From the NCBI GenBank assembly GCA_947561715.1, contig OX387198.1, positions 15,934,001-15,998,000 of the forward strand: a stretch of DNA of 64,000 bases. The letters are read 5' to 3'. The DNA is from Ascidia mentula. Lineage: Eukaryota > Chordata > Ascidiacea > Phlebobranchia > Ascidiidae. Of the stretch, positions 1 through 24,503 are shown piece after piece; position 1 is the stretch's first letter, and every line of letters starts with the position of its first letter. The notes beneath the pieces were generated by a model. That model ran no database searches. It worked only from the letters and a program-made list of their open reading frames with translations, and was not told the origin of the DNA. A program made the position numbers and the translations under genes.

Positions 1-2710
1 CGAATTCCCAAGTGTTTATTTAAATCGTTTGGCAAACGCCTGTGCTGAAAACCCGCATACTAATCAATTAGCACGAAAATTAGTGTTAAACGAATTTCTG
101 CAACGCATGCCGACAGAAATTCAAACCTTGATTAAGTCACAAAATCCTGATACATCGCTAGAAGACATTGGAATTTTAGCAGATCGAATTTCAGATACCA
201 ACCCCAATGCGCCAAGCGACCTCACGCAGCCAAACGAAATGCAACGTTTAACAAGCCAACTACAGGAATTGTTAACTACGTTTCAATGTTCAGCGACAGG
301 ACAGGGTACGCAAAAACCGCATTATTCAGATCGCCAAAATTATCAATCTTACAACAGGCAAGCACAACCGTTCAGGCGTAACGCATTTCAGCCACGTAAT
401 ACAGCACCGCAACGCGCGACCGGAAGCTCTTATCAGCTGTTTCAGCAGCCGCAGCAGTACAGTACGTCACAGCAGCCGCGCAAGCCATTTTCGGGATATC
501 CCCCAAATAGACAACGTTATAACTCAGACTTATGTTTTTATCACGCGCGTTTCGGTCCCCGTGCAAATAAATGCACTCCCCCTTGCCAATGGAAAGGCAA
601 TTAACAAGACATCCCTCCTTGTACATAATTCTATTATTAACCATGTTTTGGTGCACTGGCACAACTAACCTTGATTTCAATTTGCGCATTTGTTCGCCGC
701 AACAAGTTGCGGAATACGAGATATTCCCCCGGAAACCTGCCATCGCCACCTGCTCAATATGACCAAAAAATGCCATGTTAATGGTTTCCGCCTTGATAGA
801 AATTTAAAGGAAATTCCAGCCATATCATGTCCCGCTGTAGAAATAATTACTACAAACACTTATTACTTTTTTGGAGCACAAACATCCCACTCCATGCGAT
901 TTTGTCCAGCCCAATTATCAGGCACTATTTACGCCCGCCTGCTAAGGCAATGCCGACTGCTATTGGTTTTTACCTAAACGATTTAAATGATCAATTACGA
1001 TCAAGTTTCCAACACCTGAATGCTGATGCATCTTACCTAGAATGTCAACTGCAATCTTATCACTCGTTGCTACTTGCAACTAACGCGCGCATTAACCTCT
1101 CTCTTACTTTATCATTACTCACGGGACAACAGAAAGCAGCCATTACTGGAGAAACTATCACAGAGATAGGCTGCACGTACCGAAATGTACGTATACGCTC
1201 TTTACAATACATTAATGTGTATGCCACAATCCATTGTTTACCGAATTAGCCTGGCCAGCTAACTCGAAGTAAACCGTTTGGCAGCTGTATTCTAACAGAG
1301 AATTACACTCAAAGGTACAGTTTGTAGAGCACTACCAACCTAATAGGATTTTTCACTTTAAAATACAAGGAAAAATCTTTCGGTTGATTAATTGTACAAT
1401 GTCCCCGCAATTGCTTCCTATAAATAAGTCGATTAAGTAAGATAACTTTATCGAAGCTTCCAACATTCTATAGAATGTTCCTATAGGAACCCCTCATTAC
1501 CCTCTGAGGGATCTAGACTCAATTCCTGCGTCACTGGCACAGACCAAACGGCAGAATGAACGCTTAGACTCGTATTTTGGAGGCAAAAGGACTTCTCCAA
1601 AACGTCGGATGTGGCAAACTTGCGCATCTTCAAGCAGCATCCATTCAGTGCTTAAACAAACGTTATTAATGACACTCTCCTCTATAACAGACCCATTTTG
1701 GAGCAGTATTTTGGCTATTTTAGTCATTTTATCCTTAATTTGGGGTGTCATATTAACAGGCTTTGCAATTAAGCATGTCTGGCTACGCCTATACCCACGT
1801 GTAAGACAAACTATTGCTCATTATATAGCACGGGCTCGGACAAACTTAAATCCCTTCAATAGGAATGCACCAGGTAACGAACCTGAAGCAGCAGTACAAA
1901 ACGAGGCTGAAAATAATCCCTTGCATGAATTGTACCCTGATTCACAAAATGTAAATGCCCAGCAAGAACCAGCCGCACCTCCTACTGCATAGGCGCATGG
2001 CCCTATCCATAAATCTTTTTTTTCAAGGGTGAAGTTTCCCGCATTGTTATCATCCCCATGACATAGTAATGACCCTTTGTGTATTCGCATGTCATTGCAC
2101 ATTTGTTGTGACTTTTCCTTGTGCACCATTATAACCGAGATTTCTCTATTAATAACATACAAAATTTGCGTATTATATCATTTTTTTTTCGCACCCACCA
2201 CTTGCAATTTACTCGTTCAATCGCATTAACAACCTTTTTAATCGCCCACAGCTGATGTTATATTCATCACCTGCAAATCTGGGGGGAAGTATTTGTAACA
2301 TACGTCACAGAAAGCAGTGCTTGTATTGCGTAATGTTTTGCGTGTGTAACATACGTCACAGAAACCAGTGCTTGTATTGCGTAATGTTTTGCGCGCAGCT
2401 TTGCACATGTACTGCATAATCCCACAATGTGACCCAAATGATTGAGCCATCGAATATTCTCGAGTAAAGTGATTCATTCAACATCCTGTTTACCACATAA
2501 AATGTCCTCCTATGCTTATGTCACATCACACCTATGTTCTTGTATTATATTACTTCAAGCGCCTCATGATATCACGTGACATTATTGACCAATCAGCTCT
2601 CATAATGGAGAGCGTTAAAAAGCCCAGGTTAGACCGGTAAATTCATTCTAATTCTATTTAATTCTGTTTGATTCTATTTTGCTGGCATCCTAATAACGTT
2701 GTATTGAAAG
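1..2710 (+). mobile_element. 3' part of a Ty3/Gypsy-like LTR retroelement (fossil)
   Basis: Runs off the left edge of the window. Parts seen in order: the C-terminal part of a gag-like protein (29-604) ending in a Cys/His knuckle-like stretch; an envelope-like region (about 690-1992) ending in a strongly hydrophobic membrane segment and short basic tail; then a probable 3' LTR (about 2010-2710; ends uncertain). No pol is recognisable in the visible part. The element is broken, with several breaks. The 5' LTR is outside the window, so age cannot be measured; moderate decay suggests an old but not ancient insertion. The family call rests on the gag C-terminus and the gag to env-like order. Confidence 0.6.
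2294..2395 (+). repeat. Two tandem 51-bp units inside the probable LTR
   Basis: Units 2294-2344 and 2345-2395 differ at only a few bases. Each carries TACGTCA, a CRE-like core. Duplicated blocks upstream of the start site are a familiar LTR enhancer arrangement, so this may be the U3 enhancer; that role is inferred. Confidence 0.75.
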
Positions 2711-2895
2711 TTGTAATGTACCGTGGTAATGAAGAAGATAACAGAAATGAATACAATTATTCGGGAAGAGATCTTGGTTCTGGGTGCTTTATAGAACGGG
2801 GCAGAAGCAGGTTTAACCACCAAAGAGACTCAATAACCGCTCAGGCCATCGAGACCCTGTTAAATATCTCTGAGACCCTTAGAGTTATTTACAGG

Positions 2896-3000
2896 TGCAA
2901 CTTTGATTATTTTGAGCTGCATGTAAACAGCACAAAACAAATTTTTGTTTGCATTTCTAGCTAGAGGCAACGGTTGCTGCTTAGTTCAGAATAATACATA
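2896..3000 (+). repeat. Dispersed repeat, copy 1 (partner at 46897-47001)
   Basis: About 105 bp closely matching 46897-47001 in the same orientation, including the shared stretch AGCTAGAGGCAAC. It lies just downstream of the retroelement. No coding or terminal-repeat feature identifies its family. Confidence 0.7.
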
Positions 3001-6000
3001 AGGCACATAATGTAAAAAGAAAAACATCGTTTTGCGAAAAATGTCAAGTTTCGAATATACGAACATAAACTTCCCAGGAAGTTTTGAATAACGTTAACTC
3101 ATGAAACGCCCGAGAGCTTGTTGCGAATATATCACTTAAAAACGAAGTGTTCATTTGGCGATCTAGACTATGTGCACTGGGTGGCGCCATAGGTCCATAT
3201 TTTAGCGACCCATCATTACACCACAAACAGACGAAACATTTTCCTATTTTTTATCAGTATTCTGTAAGGTTCAAGCAAAATAAGTGACGCGTAATGTTTC
3301 CCAAACTTGTTTATCCGCGGAACACGGCAACGCTCATCTAAAAAGGAACTCTCAGGTGTTTTGTTTGGGTAAAGCGTTCCCCATTTAAGAAAAATAATCC
3401 GAAAAAAAAGATGTTTTTAGTTTGATCATTACATCGGTTAGTTTGCAAAATTGCGTCGGGCATAACATCACACGGCTAATTACAATGTTATAAATTGGTT
3501 GGCTTATGTTACTATTTTCGTCCGTTATATTTATGCCAGAACCGTTTCACCCTTGTGCTACAGCACTTTTTATTAACAAATTCATACACAAAAATCTTTC
3601 AATTTATAAAAAAAACGTGTTGCAAACACCGAATGACGAAGGTGGTTTGAATCGCTAAAATCGTAAGGATTTTTGAAACCTTGTTACAAAGGACGGAAAG
3701 GTTGTCCCTCTTGTAGTAATGTGATGAACTGTATGGAATATGTGTATGAAAGTAATGCAGCTCGCAATCGTCAATTCTTACACTTGTGGGTGATTAAACG
3801 GTTCAAAAAGTAGTTTGCAGGCGTGGCATAAAATGTTTCGATGTAGGTTTGCACGATCAGTCAACTTCTATCATCCTAACTTTTACGTAAAGATTTTTAT
3901 ATATTTAGCAATGACAGTCTGACACTGGTAAAATAATCATTTGTAATGGCCGATGGCGTAGCTTGTGTTTCGGTTGATTGTCAACAATTGCGGCAAGTCA
4001 GACTAGCCACGTGTGTACCGAGATGTTTAGACGTTCAATGAGAGAATGGGATCAAAACTTCATACAAGTAAGCTGTGACGTACCCAGGCCAAAATTTGGT
4101 GGGGTATTCAGAGTGATTTAATGGAGGAAATGAGATTAAATTCATGTTTGGCCAGCATGATATGGCACGCCGTGATTTGCATGTTCGCGAATAAGTATGT
4201 GAATCGTTGTACCCAGACTTTGTAAGATCTATCGCCGAAGTTTTCTGCTTTGTCTGAAAGGCGTTTCATAATCCGCTAGTACAGTTAATCTTTGCAATGG
4301 TAGATGAAAGCTGTGATTGTATTTTGTTTGGCACGTCATACACCAACCAACTATTGATCTGCTTTGAAACCTTACGTAAAGCTAAAATGATTTGTTGTAT
4401 AGCTGCACGTACCGGTAGATGATCTACGCTTCCGCCTATATCATATTATTTAGGAACGTCATTACGACAAACCCAACATGTACAATGCTAACAACCTGAG
4501 AACTGTTCAAAGTAAGTTTTACCAGTAAAGTGCAAAAAAATGACTTTTAGAAGTCAATAATAGCTGTAGCGTCGCTATTGGAACGAGATCCTGTCGACGG
4601 GAAAAATATGTCTGGTGTTGTTTTTATGCGGGCAACAAGGAACAAATCAGTGCGACTTTTGTCTTATACGTGTCTATGCAAACGTAATACGACTTCAAAA
4701 CAATTTTTGGTTGGTTAAATGTATCTTCTGTTTATAAACCAATATTTGTTAATTTACTTCATGAATAGCTGGTGTGCTCCACCACTTCTTTCCAAAATAC
4801 GATTTTCTTCGGTGCATCTGTTGGTGAAGGAAAAAAAGTTGTTTAACGTATCAAGATGTGGAAAAAGATCATCTTGGGCATGGATTCCCATCAGGTGACA
4901 CCTTTTAACAATTATACCGAATAGTGTTGGTTTGCGTTAATTATGTAATGAGCCATGGTGACTTAGAAAACCATTGCTTATATTTCTTATGTTTAGGTTT
5001 CGGTATCACTTTCAATTGTTATTTAACTTGGAGTGCCAGCCATTGCAAATTACAAGTTTTCATTATTTCTTTGCAAGACGAAAACCCGAACGACCACACG
5101 GTTAAAATGTATTTGGAATACAACTCTACAGAAACTGAGTTAAATTTTACCGAACAAAACCGACGCCAACGGGGAATCACCCAATCCGAACTGTGGTGAC
5201 GAAACAAAACGTTTGTTTTGGTGAAGCTCTGACGCGTTATAGCGACGTCTATCATATCCGGATTTCTTGGTGAAAACTGTTGAAACTTTTGTTTCGGTTT
5301 GATATTATCACTTGTATGTTTGTAAGATAATTTTAGTACACGTGCATATAGCTAAATTATGCCGACAACATAAAAGCTTCTAAATAACAAATAAATCTTG
5401 AATAAAAACTTTTTCTCAGATTTACGGTAAACAAAACTATAAAATATACGTATTCTCTCCGCAGATTGAAAATTATGTCATTACGCTCCACAAAACCTTT
5501 TATTGGCAAATGCCTCTCGCGGCCTTATTGCAGTCGTAATTAAAATTACCACAGAGACAATAGAAGTTTTAACAGACACTGTTAACTAAAAGTTTGGAAA
5601 CGTTTGCAAATTCAACAAATATTATGCGGAAACACTTTTTTACAAAAGCATTAAAATGACAACTGAGCAAGAAATGGTTGTGGATGGAGCAGCACGACAT
5701 TTCAGCACGTGTGATGAGACACAGATCTCATTACGCTAAGTATTAAAGCACTAAAAAAAGAACAGTCATTTCCTTTTAACATTTCAGGATTAAAAGCCCA
5801 TTGTACACGGCACGCAAATTCACTTGCTGTGCAAAAAGTTACATCACAACGTAAACTGTCGATTTAAACCATGGATTTTTGGTTGTTTTATTTGATATGA
5901 TTATTTGTCCTGACGTTAAACACATTCTGTAAAATCATATTTTCCTGGAAAGGGTATTTCAACAAACGTCCAACAACTTCCTCTTTTTTTTGTTCTGTTT

Positions 6001-7920
6001 TTATCATATTTCAACTGTAAGATTGCGAAGGGTGTTTTGGTTCCTGTTGTTGATGATTTTAAAACCAATCAACGGCACTTTTTTCGCACGTAGCACCTTT
6101 TCTCCCCAGAAAGAACCTATTGCGAATGAACAACGATTCTGCCAAGACGTTTTATTTTTAAAGAATGAATCTTAAACATCTTTATAAACTACGCACGGGT
6201 TTTTAATGATAACTATATTTTTCTTGTTGGAAATATGGTTTAAATCTATTTCTACGCTGGTGCCAATTATCGACACACAATGTCTTCTCCTTGTGTGTAC
6301 AAGTGTGTTTGGAGTTGACGTGTTCGTTTTGTTATATTTCATTTCAGTTTTTCCCTTGTTGGAGAAAACCACGCACAAATGCAAATGACGTTTTCAACCT
6401 AATACAAGGCTTGTTGCTGTAAATTTATCGTAAATAAAAACATACACTTTCTTATTTCCTAAAGCATTCCAAAAACATCTTCATAAACCCAGACACATTT
6501 AGCTGTGTAGTGATTTGTAATTACAATCGTGTGTAAAAATCGTGATACGGATTACCGCGGCAAGCGGATGTGCAGCTTCGTTTTTTAAGCTTTTAAGGCA
6601 AAACGTTTCCTGCTGTGGTTTTGCATTTGGCAAGCACTGACAACTAAACGTAACAAATCGTGAAATGTGATTAGGAAACGAACCGACAGCTGCGAGCATA
6701 AAATCGCAGGGACAATGACTTTTGCGTGTATTCAGGAATGTAGTTTTAGGTGCAGGAAAAGGTATTGCGTAGAAAATATTCTTCATTTGCGAACAAACCA
6801 GTAAAACCAAGATTGTTCCGATTAAAATGAATTGTAGTATGTTTAAGGATGTTACTCCCCAAGAATCAAACAATTATGTCGAGTTCTTTGCACCAGCATA
6901 TATGCTCCAGTTTATAAGCGTAATAATAGCATTGTATAAAAAGGCTAAAAAATGCTTTAAATTATTACAGTTACTTTGCATGTTGTTTGTTGTAGCACTT
7001 TTGTTAGGCGCAAACATAGGAGATATTGACAAATTAAAGTAGCAACCAAACAGATGAAATCAAATTTGTCAAGAGCGCATAATTAGCTTTGTGATTTTCC
7101 GATCGGCATAGAAAGAACTAAAAGAAGGACATATTTGTTATTTAAGATGAAGATTAAGCTTTCCTATCAAATTTCGGTAAAATGCGAATGTGTTTCTCGC
7201 TAGTACAGGACAGTGTGTCAACTTTATAAAGCAAAACCCCTCAGGGCATATGAACACGTCATCTCGAACTGGTCGCACCAAATCACAGTGTTTTGCATTG
7301 AATAACAATTTCATGTTGAATCACCCGAACACCTGCGTCATAATTTTTAGTCAGCAAAATTTACGTTGAAGTTGGCATTTGTACCGCGGGAACTGAATAA
7401 ACAAGCAATGTAAAAACAAGAAATGTAATGACGTCAAAAGGCTACAATAATTCTAAGTCTGTTGGCTCTGTCAGTTTTACTGCTATGCAATACGTTTGCA
7501 CATGCTGTAGTTAAATTGTACATATATGCGACAAACCAGAAATATAACAATGAACAAAAGTAAATTAAATTACGTGTGGTTTTTAAAAATGACATGAATT
7601 CATGTAAAAGGTGGCGTGTTCTAACACCAATTAACTTACAACACGAGACAAAGCACAAAAAACTTTATTGTCTTGCCTATTTCTAGTGACCTGGGTGTAA
7701 TGTGTTTGATTAGAATTGATGCCAATATTCGAAACATTAATGTTATCTAAGTCTCTTGTCATTGTGAAACATGCAAGTACAATTTTGCCCCAATTTTTTG
7801 TACATCAAAGATTGGCCAAATTCCTTTTGTATAGGAGCAGCCAAAGCATCGCAGTATGATGCATCGGTCTTTTGTCACACGTCTAAAAATAGCGCAAAAC
7901 CATGCTCAAATCAAATGCCA
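3001..7920. other. Gene-poor interval, nothing recognised
   Basis: AT-rich sequence. Open frames here (for example 4924-5199, 5990-6175, 6827-7042) are short, do not resemble known families and are not linked by matching splice sites and phases. It may hold distal regulatory sequence for the cellulase gene that follows. Confidence 0.5.
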
Positions 7921-7939
7921 AACGAATTTGGCAAAATTG

Positions 7940-8069
7940 GTGACTCATAGGAAAGGCGAGAGGTCAAAGTGGCAGGTTGGGCCCGGAAATTATCGTTCGA
8001 GATAATAGTAAAGCGTATCCATGGTGACTCATAAACCGCGACGGAAAAAAGGTGTTTTCTGGTATAAAA
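7940..8069 (+). promoter_or_regulatory. Probable promoter of the cellulase gene
   Basis: A TATAAAA box at 8063-8069 lies about 130 bp before the chosen ATG (8198). Upstream are AGGTCAAAG (7961-7969), a nuclear-receptor half-site of HNF4 type, an imperfect palindrome ATTATC...GATAAT (7989-8006) holding two opposed GATA cores, and two copies of TGGTGACTCATA (about 7939 and 8022) with an AP-1-like core. HNF4 and GATA factors drive gut genes in animals, which would suit a digestive enzyme; binding is inference. Confidence 0.5.
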
Positions 8070-8197
8070 CGCGCGTTTGTTTGAAAAGCTGCAAATGCAT
8101 TCAGCAGCTGTATAATATTTTAATATCTGTGTAGTACCTAATAAATAAAGCGATAACTTTTATATTGCAGTACTTTAAGTTGACGTATTTGTGAAAC

Positions 8198-19668
<11,471 letters not shown>

Positions 19669-19731
19669 TTATGAGACTTTCAGTAGCTTTTCCAGTCAGA
19701 TATGTGCAAACTTACGTCATAATTATTCCCA

Positions 19732-19737
19732 AATAAA
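19732..19737 (+). terminator. Polyadenylation signal of the cellulase gene
   Basis: AATAAA 63 nt after the TAA stop at 19666-19668, which would give a very short 3' UTR. Confidence 0.7.
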
Positions 19738-22539
19738 ATAATTCAGCAATAACTATGTTACTTTTTTGTCGAAGTGTAAATGTCAGAGATAGAAAGAAAG
19801 GTATCGAGTTATGTCGCTAAAAAAATACCAAACGAAAGGAGACCTTTTTTAAGCCCAGAAATCGGCAATTTTACCCAGTTTCAAAACACGAAACTCGCCA
19901 AAAAATATTTGACCCCAAGCAAAATTTTGCGCGCGCCACTATTAAACATTACGCATTCGTCTTGCACGAGTGGTCAGGTACTTTTAAGCGTAACGATTGG
20001 TCTAACAATAACGCGGGGCAATCTTAAACATAAACAGGAGCAAATCCTGGTAGAAGGTGTAAGATTCGGTTCAAAATGTCAATACATTCTGCAGTGCTTA
20101 CCAAAGCTTATCTTGGATCTGTATGTATAAGACAATATTTTAGTACAACTTGTCACCCATAGCTGATTTTCCAGACCGGTGAGGACTGTATTGGACGCTT
20201 TTGAAGAATTAGAACAAAATTGTTGATGATAATTCGTTACACTTTACTGCACTCAACTGATTGCACTCACATATAAATAAAAAATCAACATACTGTGACG
20301 TCAAAGAAAAATAAAAATCAGTACGAAAATGTGGCACCAAAGAATGAGATACAACTTGTAAACGGAAACCAGATCTTTTTAAGGGACTTGGGGGTCAATC
20401 CATCGTATTATGACGTCAGAATTCAATAGCAGGCGACCTGATGTTAAGTTTAAATTTTCTACCACCGTTGTTTTGCTGGAAGCTGGTTGTTCGTGTTTTT
20501 GACAAATGTGTGTTTTCCGGCTGAAACATCAAGTTGTTATGATTTAAAATTGCCGAAAAAAGTAGTTTGTTTCAAAATTGCCGAACTATCTGAGATGTCC
20601 ATCGTATTAAAAAGGTACATAACAGGTGACAGGTTCGTTTTCAGCCTTAATAAAAAAAATGTTTCAACAATTTCCTACCGTTTCGTCGTCTTTATGCTTA
20701 AATGCAAAGAGTAGGTCTTCTTTGCGGTCAGATTTTCGAGAAAAACTTTCGTAACTTCGACGGTCGGTGTCGACACGTGGCGGCGCAGCGGAGCCAAGTT
20801 GTTGCAGTAAACAGGATTTGTGATAAACTGAACCGCAACTGAAAACAAAAATTTTAACATTGGTGAAGCAATTTAACGCGACATATTTTTCTTTGTTCTT
20901 TATGCAAATCCAAATATTGCATAAGTTTTTGCAAACGCCAATTTTTTTCGACTAACTAAAATTCGCGTCAACAAACCAGCAAAAAAATGCTTCCTTCGCT
21001 GAGTGTAAAGTGTTAATTTTCACTTACTATTTCTATTTGCTCATGATGCCATGTTACACTAAAACTTCTGCTTGCTTAAATTTTAAAAATAGAAATGAAA
21101 ACCTGAACATGTGGCCTAACGAGAAAAACGAATTTCCTGATTTTAACAAAATAACAAACTTTTGTCCAACCTGAAAACGAGAAGTTTTTGTTCTTCCTGA
21201 TTCTTTACCGATCGAATCACAGACTTCCTGCATAAAGTGCATAGTTGGGATCTAGGGGCGATTCCACGTGTAATGTTCTTCCTGAGGCTGCACAACGACT
21301 TGTGGCGATCTCTAAATGTTAATTTCATTCAAGCAACTAAAGTGTTTCAAAATATTCTTTGCACATTTTTTTAAATAGTATCCAATAACCGAAAAATCGG
21401 TTATCAATGTATTTTTAAAATGTTACAATCGGTCGATTCATGCATTTACTTAAACATGCTGTGAACGACATATTTTTATCCTTCGTTAGGCCAATGTTAA
21501 ATTGAAACCATGTCAAACACGTGGGCCAAAATTCTTTCCTAATATTTTAACAAAAACTCCAGGAGCACAATTGAAAAATATTTTCACATACAAACCTTGC
21601 GAGGAGGTTTAAAGTCGTGTCGAGCAACGTTCGTTCGTACTGATAAGTTTCCAACATTCCCAGAAGCAAATTACGAATTTCACCGAATTTTCCACTTTTG
21701 TATGCAGGATCCTTAATGTGTTTGTGGAAGAAAGTACATGTAAATGTTGAGGTTTTGATATCTACAAACTTTAAGCACAAATTCAACAAAGTGTAACAAA
21801 ACTTGAGCAAAATGTGGCCCTTTAAACAAATTGTTTTCTAACAGGATCAACACAAAAAAACATATTTAGGCAGTCTGAAAAATATGTGAGAATAACACTC
21901 ATTAAAGTTTGCATTTTCGTTTATCCTGTTCATTTGTTTGCAACCGTACAATAAGTTATTTACATAAGATCCAAAACTTGCATTCACCCTTTTGCTTTTC
22001 AGAAGATTGTAATGCCTTCCTGACACCTGTTAATGTTAACAGTGTTTGTGAGTATTACTCAACAGTCTGGATTACTAAAAGCAGACTTTATCCAACCACC
22101 TGCTAATCCAGAGGTAGATGGTTGGTCTGTGCTTTGTTCTTCGCCTGCAATGTACATTTCGCTTGCATAAAACTGATTTAATTTCTTGTTGTCAAGTTTT
22201 TCTTGTTTTCAAGTTAATTAAAATTACAGAATAAGGAATGTGACATCTAAAGTCCGAAAACCTGGTATTAAGTATTATTACATCAAATTTTTCCAAAATA
22301 TTTTACCTAACATCGTTGCAATCTGCACCGTGATATTTGAATCCATATCTGCGTTGTGTCTTCAACTCTGATAGAACCTAACCCGTCCAAACCAACAAGC
22401 GTAATGAGGTTTTTGCGCCATACCTCCCGCATTTCATTCTTTTGCAAAGTGAAGGAAAAAAGGTTCCAGTTGCTTTAAATCGACGTAGTCCGACAAGGTA
22501 TAATTTTATTCTGGCCTGGTGTGCGGTGGCAACTCTGCA
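19738..22539. other. Intergenic interval, no gene recognised
   Basis: Open frames such as 19780-20130 (116 codons) and 20487-20714 resemble no known family and have no supporting splice context. AT-rich with many homopolymer runs. Confidence 0.5.
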
Positions 22540-23787
22540 ATGGATAATATGGGTAGGTCATATATAGTATACACATTAAATGCAGATAATGTAAACACTA
22601 CAGGAAACAATATGTTTTTACGTATGTTTCACTTCAAACAATAGATGAAAGTGGAAGTAATGATCATAGAAACGAACAAAACTTAATTGTGTCACGTAAA
22701 GTCGTGTTACTTTATGCACAATATGTAGTAACACTTACCAGTAGTAATCTAATTATATTGTTTTTATCTTTGCATTGCAGTAGAGGAAGATTTTACTGAA
22801 ACAGCATCAAAATATGACATCAAAGAGATTTTTTTGTGGAAAGGTTGTTGAAACATTTTAGGCTTGTACTAAAAAGGTATTTTATATTGCATGTTAAACG
22901 TTTTGTGTTTAGACGAAACATCAAAACTTTTTGAAAACGGTCAATTCGAGGAAGCGTTTGGAGTCCTTGAACAAAGAAACCGGTTAGGTGAAGAACTGAG
23001 GGACGTCCCCCTTTTGCTCAAAAACAGTGAGTGCCTCATGGCGACAGAAAAAAATTACGAGAAACCCAAGCAGGAGCTGAAAATAGTAATGCAAGGTCTT
23101 CGCCCCTCCGCGGAAACAGTTTTGTGGCTCGGTAATAAACTAAGAAAACAAGCTCGATATTTCGCAGCTTTTATTGTGTACGAAATGTTTTATGAGATGT
23201 TTTACAATGTTGATGACGCCGTGGCATCAATTGAAGTAATTGAGTTGTATTTAAGTGGGTTACAAGGCACAATTGCAACGATGGTGGAAAAAAACGACAG
23301 TTTAAACATATTTGTCCGCCGTAACATTTTGCCAAAAATGTACGAAATAAAAAATTCCTTCTTACAAATTGAAGGCATAAATCCGCATTACAAATGTGTA
23401 AAATATGGTTGGATAACACACGCAGTTGAAATTTGTGAGACTGATAGTAAAACTCGGCGCGACATTATTTTGGAAACTATTGCTTACATGGAAAAAACAT
23501 TGGGAAAAAGAGTCATTAAGTATCAAATATTTAGTACTCTCTGCAATAATTTGGGATCGACATTTTTAATGTTGGGCTCAAACGAGAAAGCTATACAATA
23601 TTTTAAAAAAGCAATTGAATGCATTCAAGTCGCCATCGACTTTCAACGTGAAGATTGTAGAAAGAAAGACCTCATGAAATCCGAAAAAGCGCTAAGGGGG
23701 GCTCAACTTTTCGGTGGTAACATTGACATGTTTTATATATCTAAATCTTTTGGACGTTTCGAAAATATCGGCAATTGTAATGTGTAA
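22540..23787 (+). CDS. TPR-like helical repeat protein
   Basis: Proposed exons 22540-22552, 22781-22843 and 22913-23787 join in phase 1 each time to give 316 residues; the long last exon alone holds 291 codons. The protein is helical throughout. The N-terminal part (SKLFENGQFEEAFGVLEQ) and the C-terminal part (LGSTFLMLGSNEKAIQYFKK) have the alternating small and large residues of tetratricopeptide helices, suggesting a protein-interaction scaffold; partner unknown. No signal peptide or membrane segment. The second donor (GTTGTT) is weak, so the first two exons are less sure than the last. Related, decayed sequence lies nearby at 24.4 kb and 27.5-29.6 kb, so this may be the intact member of a local family. 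Confidence 0.72.
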
Positions 23788-23830
23788 AAATGCATAAGAT
23801 ACAAGTATTTCGTCTTTGTTTGTTTGCATT

Positions 23831-23893
23831 TTTGAAGATTTTTGAAGATTTTTGAAGATTTTTGAAGATTTTTGAAGATTTTTGAAGATTTTT
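23831..23893 (+). repeat. Decamer tandem repeat (TTTGAAGATT x6)
   Basis: Six exact 10-bp copies in the 3' UTR of the TPR-like gene, followed by a CTTT-rich tail. Confidence 0.95.
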
Positions 23894-24009
23894 CTTTCTT
23901 TCTTTTTACCATTTTCTCCGCAAAAAGTGTTATTTTACTTATTTTCAGAATATATAAGTCAATTAATCTTGTAGTTACTTTTCGCTTACTTTGTATACTT
24001 ACATACTCA

Positions 24010-24015
24010 AATAAA
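24010..24015 (+). terminator. Possible polyadenylation signal of the TPR-like gene
   Basis: AATAAA about 220 nt after the stop at 23787. Confidence 0.45.
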
Positions 24016-24383
24016 CATATTTAAACAATTTTGAAATTAAGAATCATTTTTTTCACGCTAGTTTGCACCAACGCATTTTATCATACGAAAAGTTCTTGTC
24101 ACTAATATCCTAGTTTGAGCGAACCTGACAAGGTGATGTACCAGAAAAGCAAGTAAATTACCTGATTGGAAAATGTTTGCGCTTAATGCATGCAAGGCAA
24201 AACCTTTGCGCGAGGTGGCGTGGAGGATTTTTTATTTACAAGCTCTTTAAATCTTGCTGGAGCAAGTTTATATGCTAACGTTTTAAGCGGAAGAATTAAT
24301 GCCAATGTGGAACATGACGGTGTCGTCAACATGACTACCAATTTTCCCCAAAAAAAACGGAATAATAAACTAATTTGGATCAT

Positions 24384-24503
24384 GTGTATAAGCTGCAGAC
24401 AGATGGCCACTGTTTCGACCTAAAAGGTCTCATCAGTGCAGCTGGTGTGACTATCAGACGACTTTGCTGACCAAACAGCCAAGCAAAGACTTCCACTTTG
24501 TGG
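24384..24503 (+). pseudogene. Fragment duplicated from the minus-strand gene at 29.3-29.4 kb
   Basis: About 120 bp nearly identical to the reverse complement of 29329-29439. In the source frame it reads KLQTDGHCFDLKGLISAAG before a stop. It has no matching flanks and looks like a gene fragment in opposite orientation to its relative. Confidence 0.7.

Noticed and set aside
2238-2477. Minus-strand open frame with a repeated RKTLRNTSTAFCDVCY-type motif
   Set aside because: The repeat is just the 51-bp DNA duplication in the LTR read in antisense.
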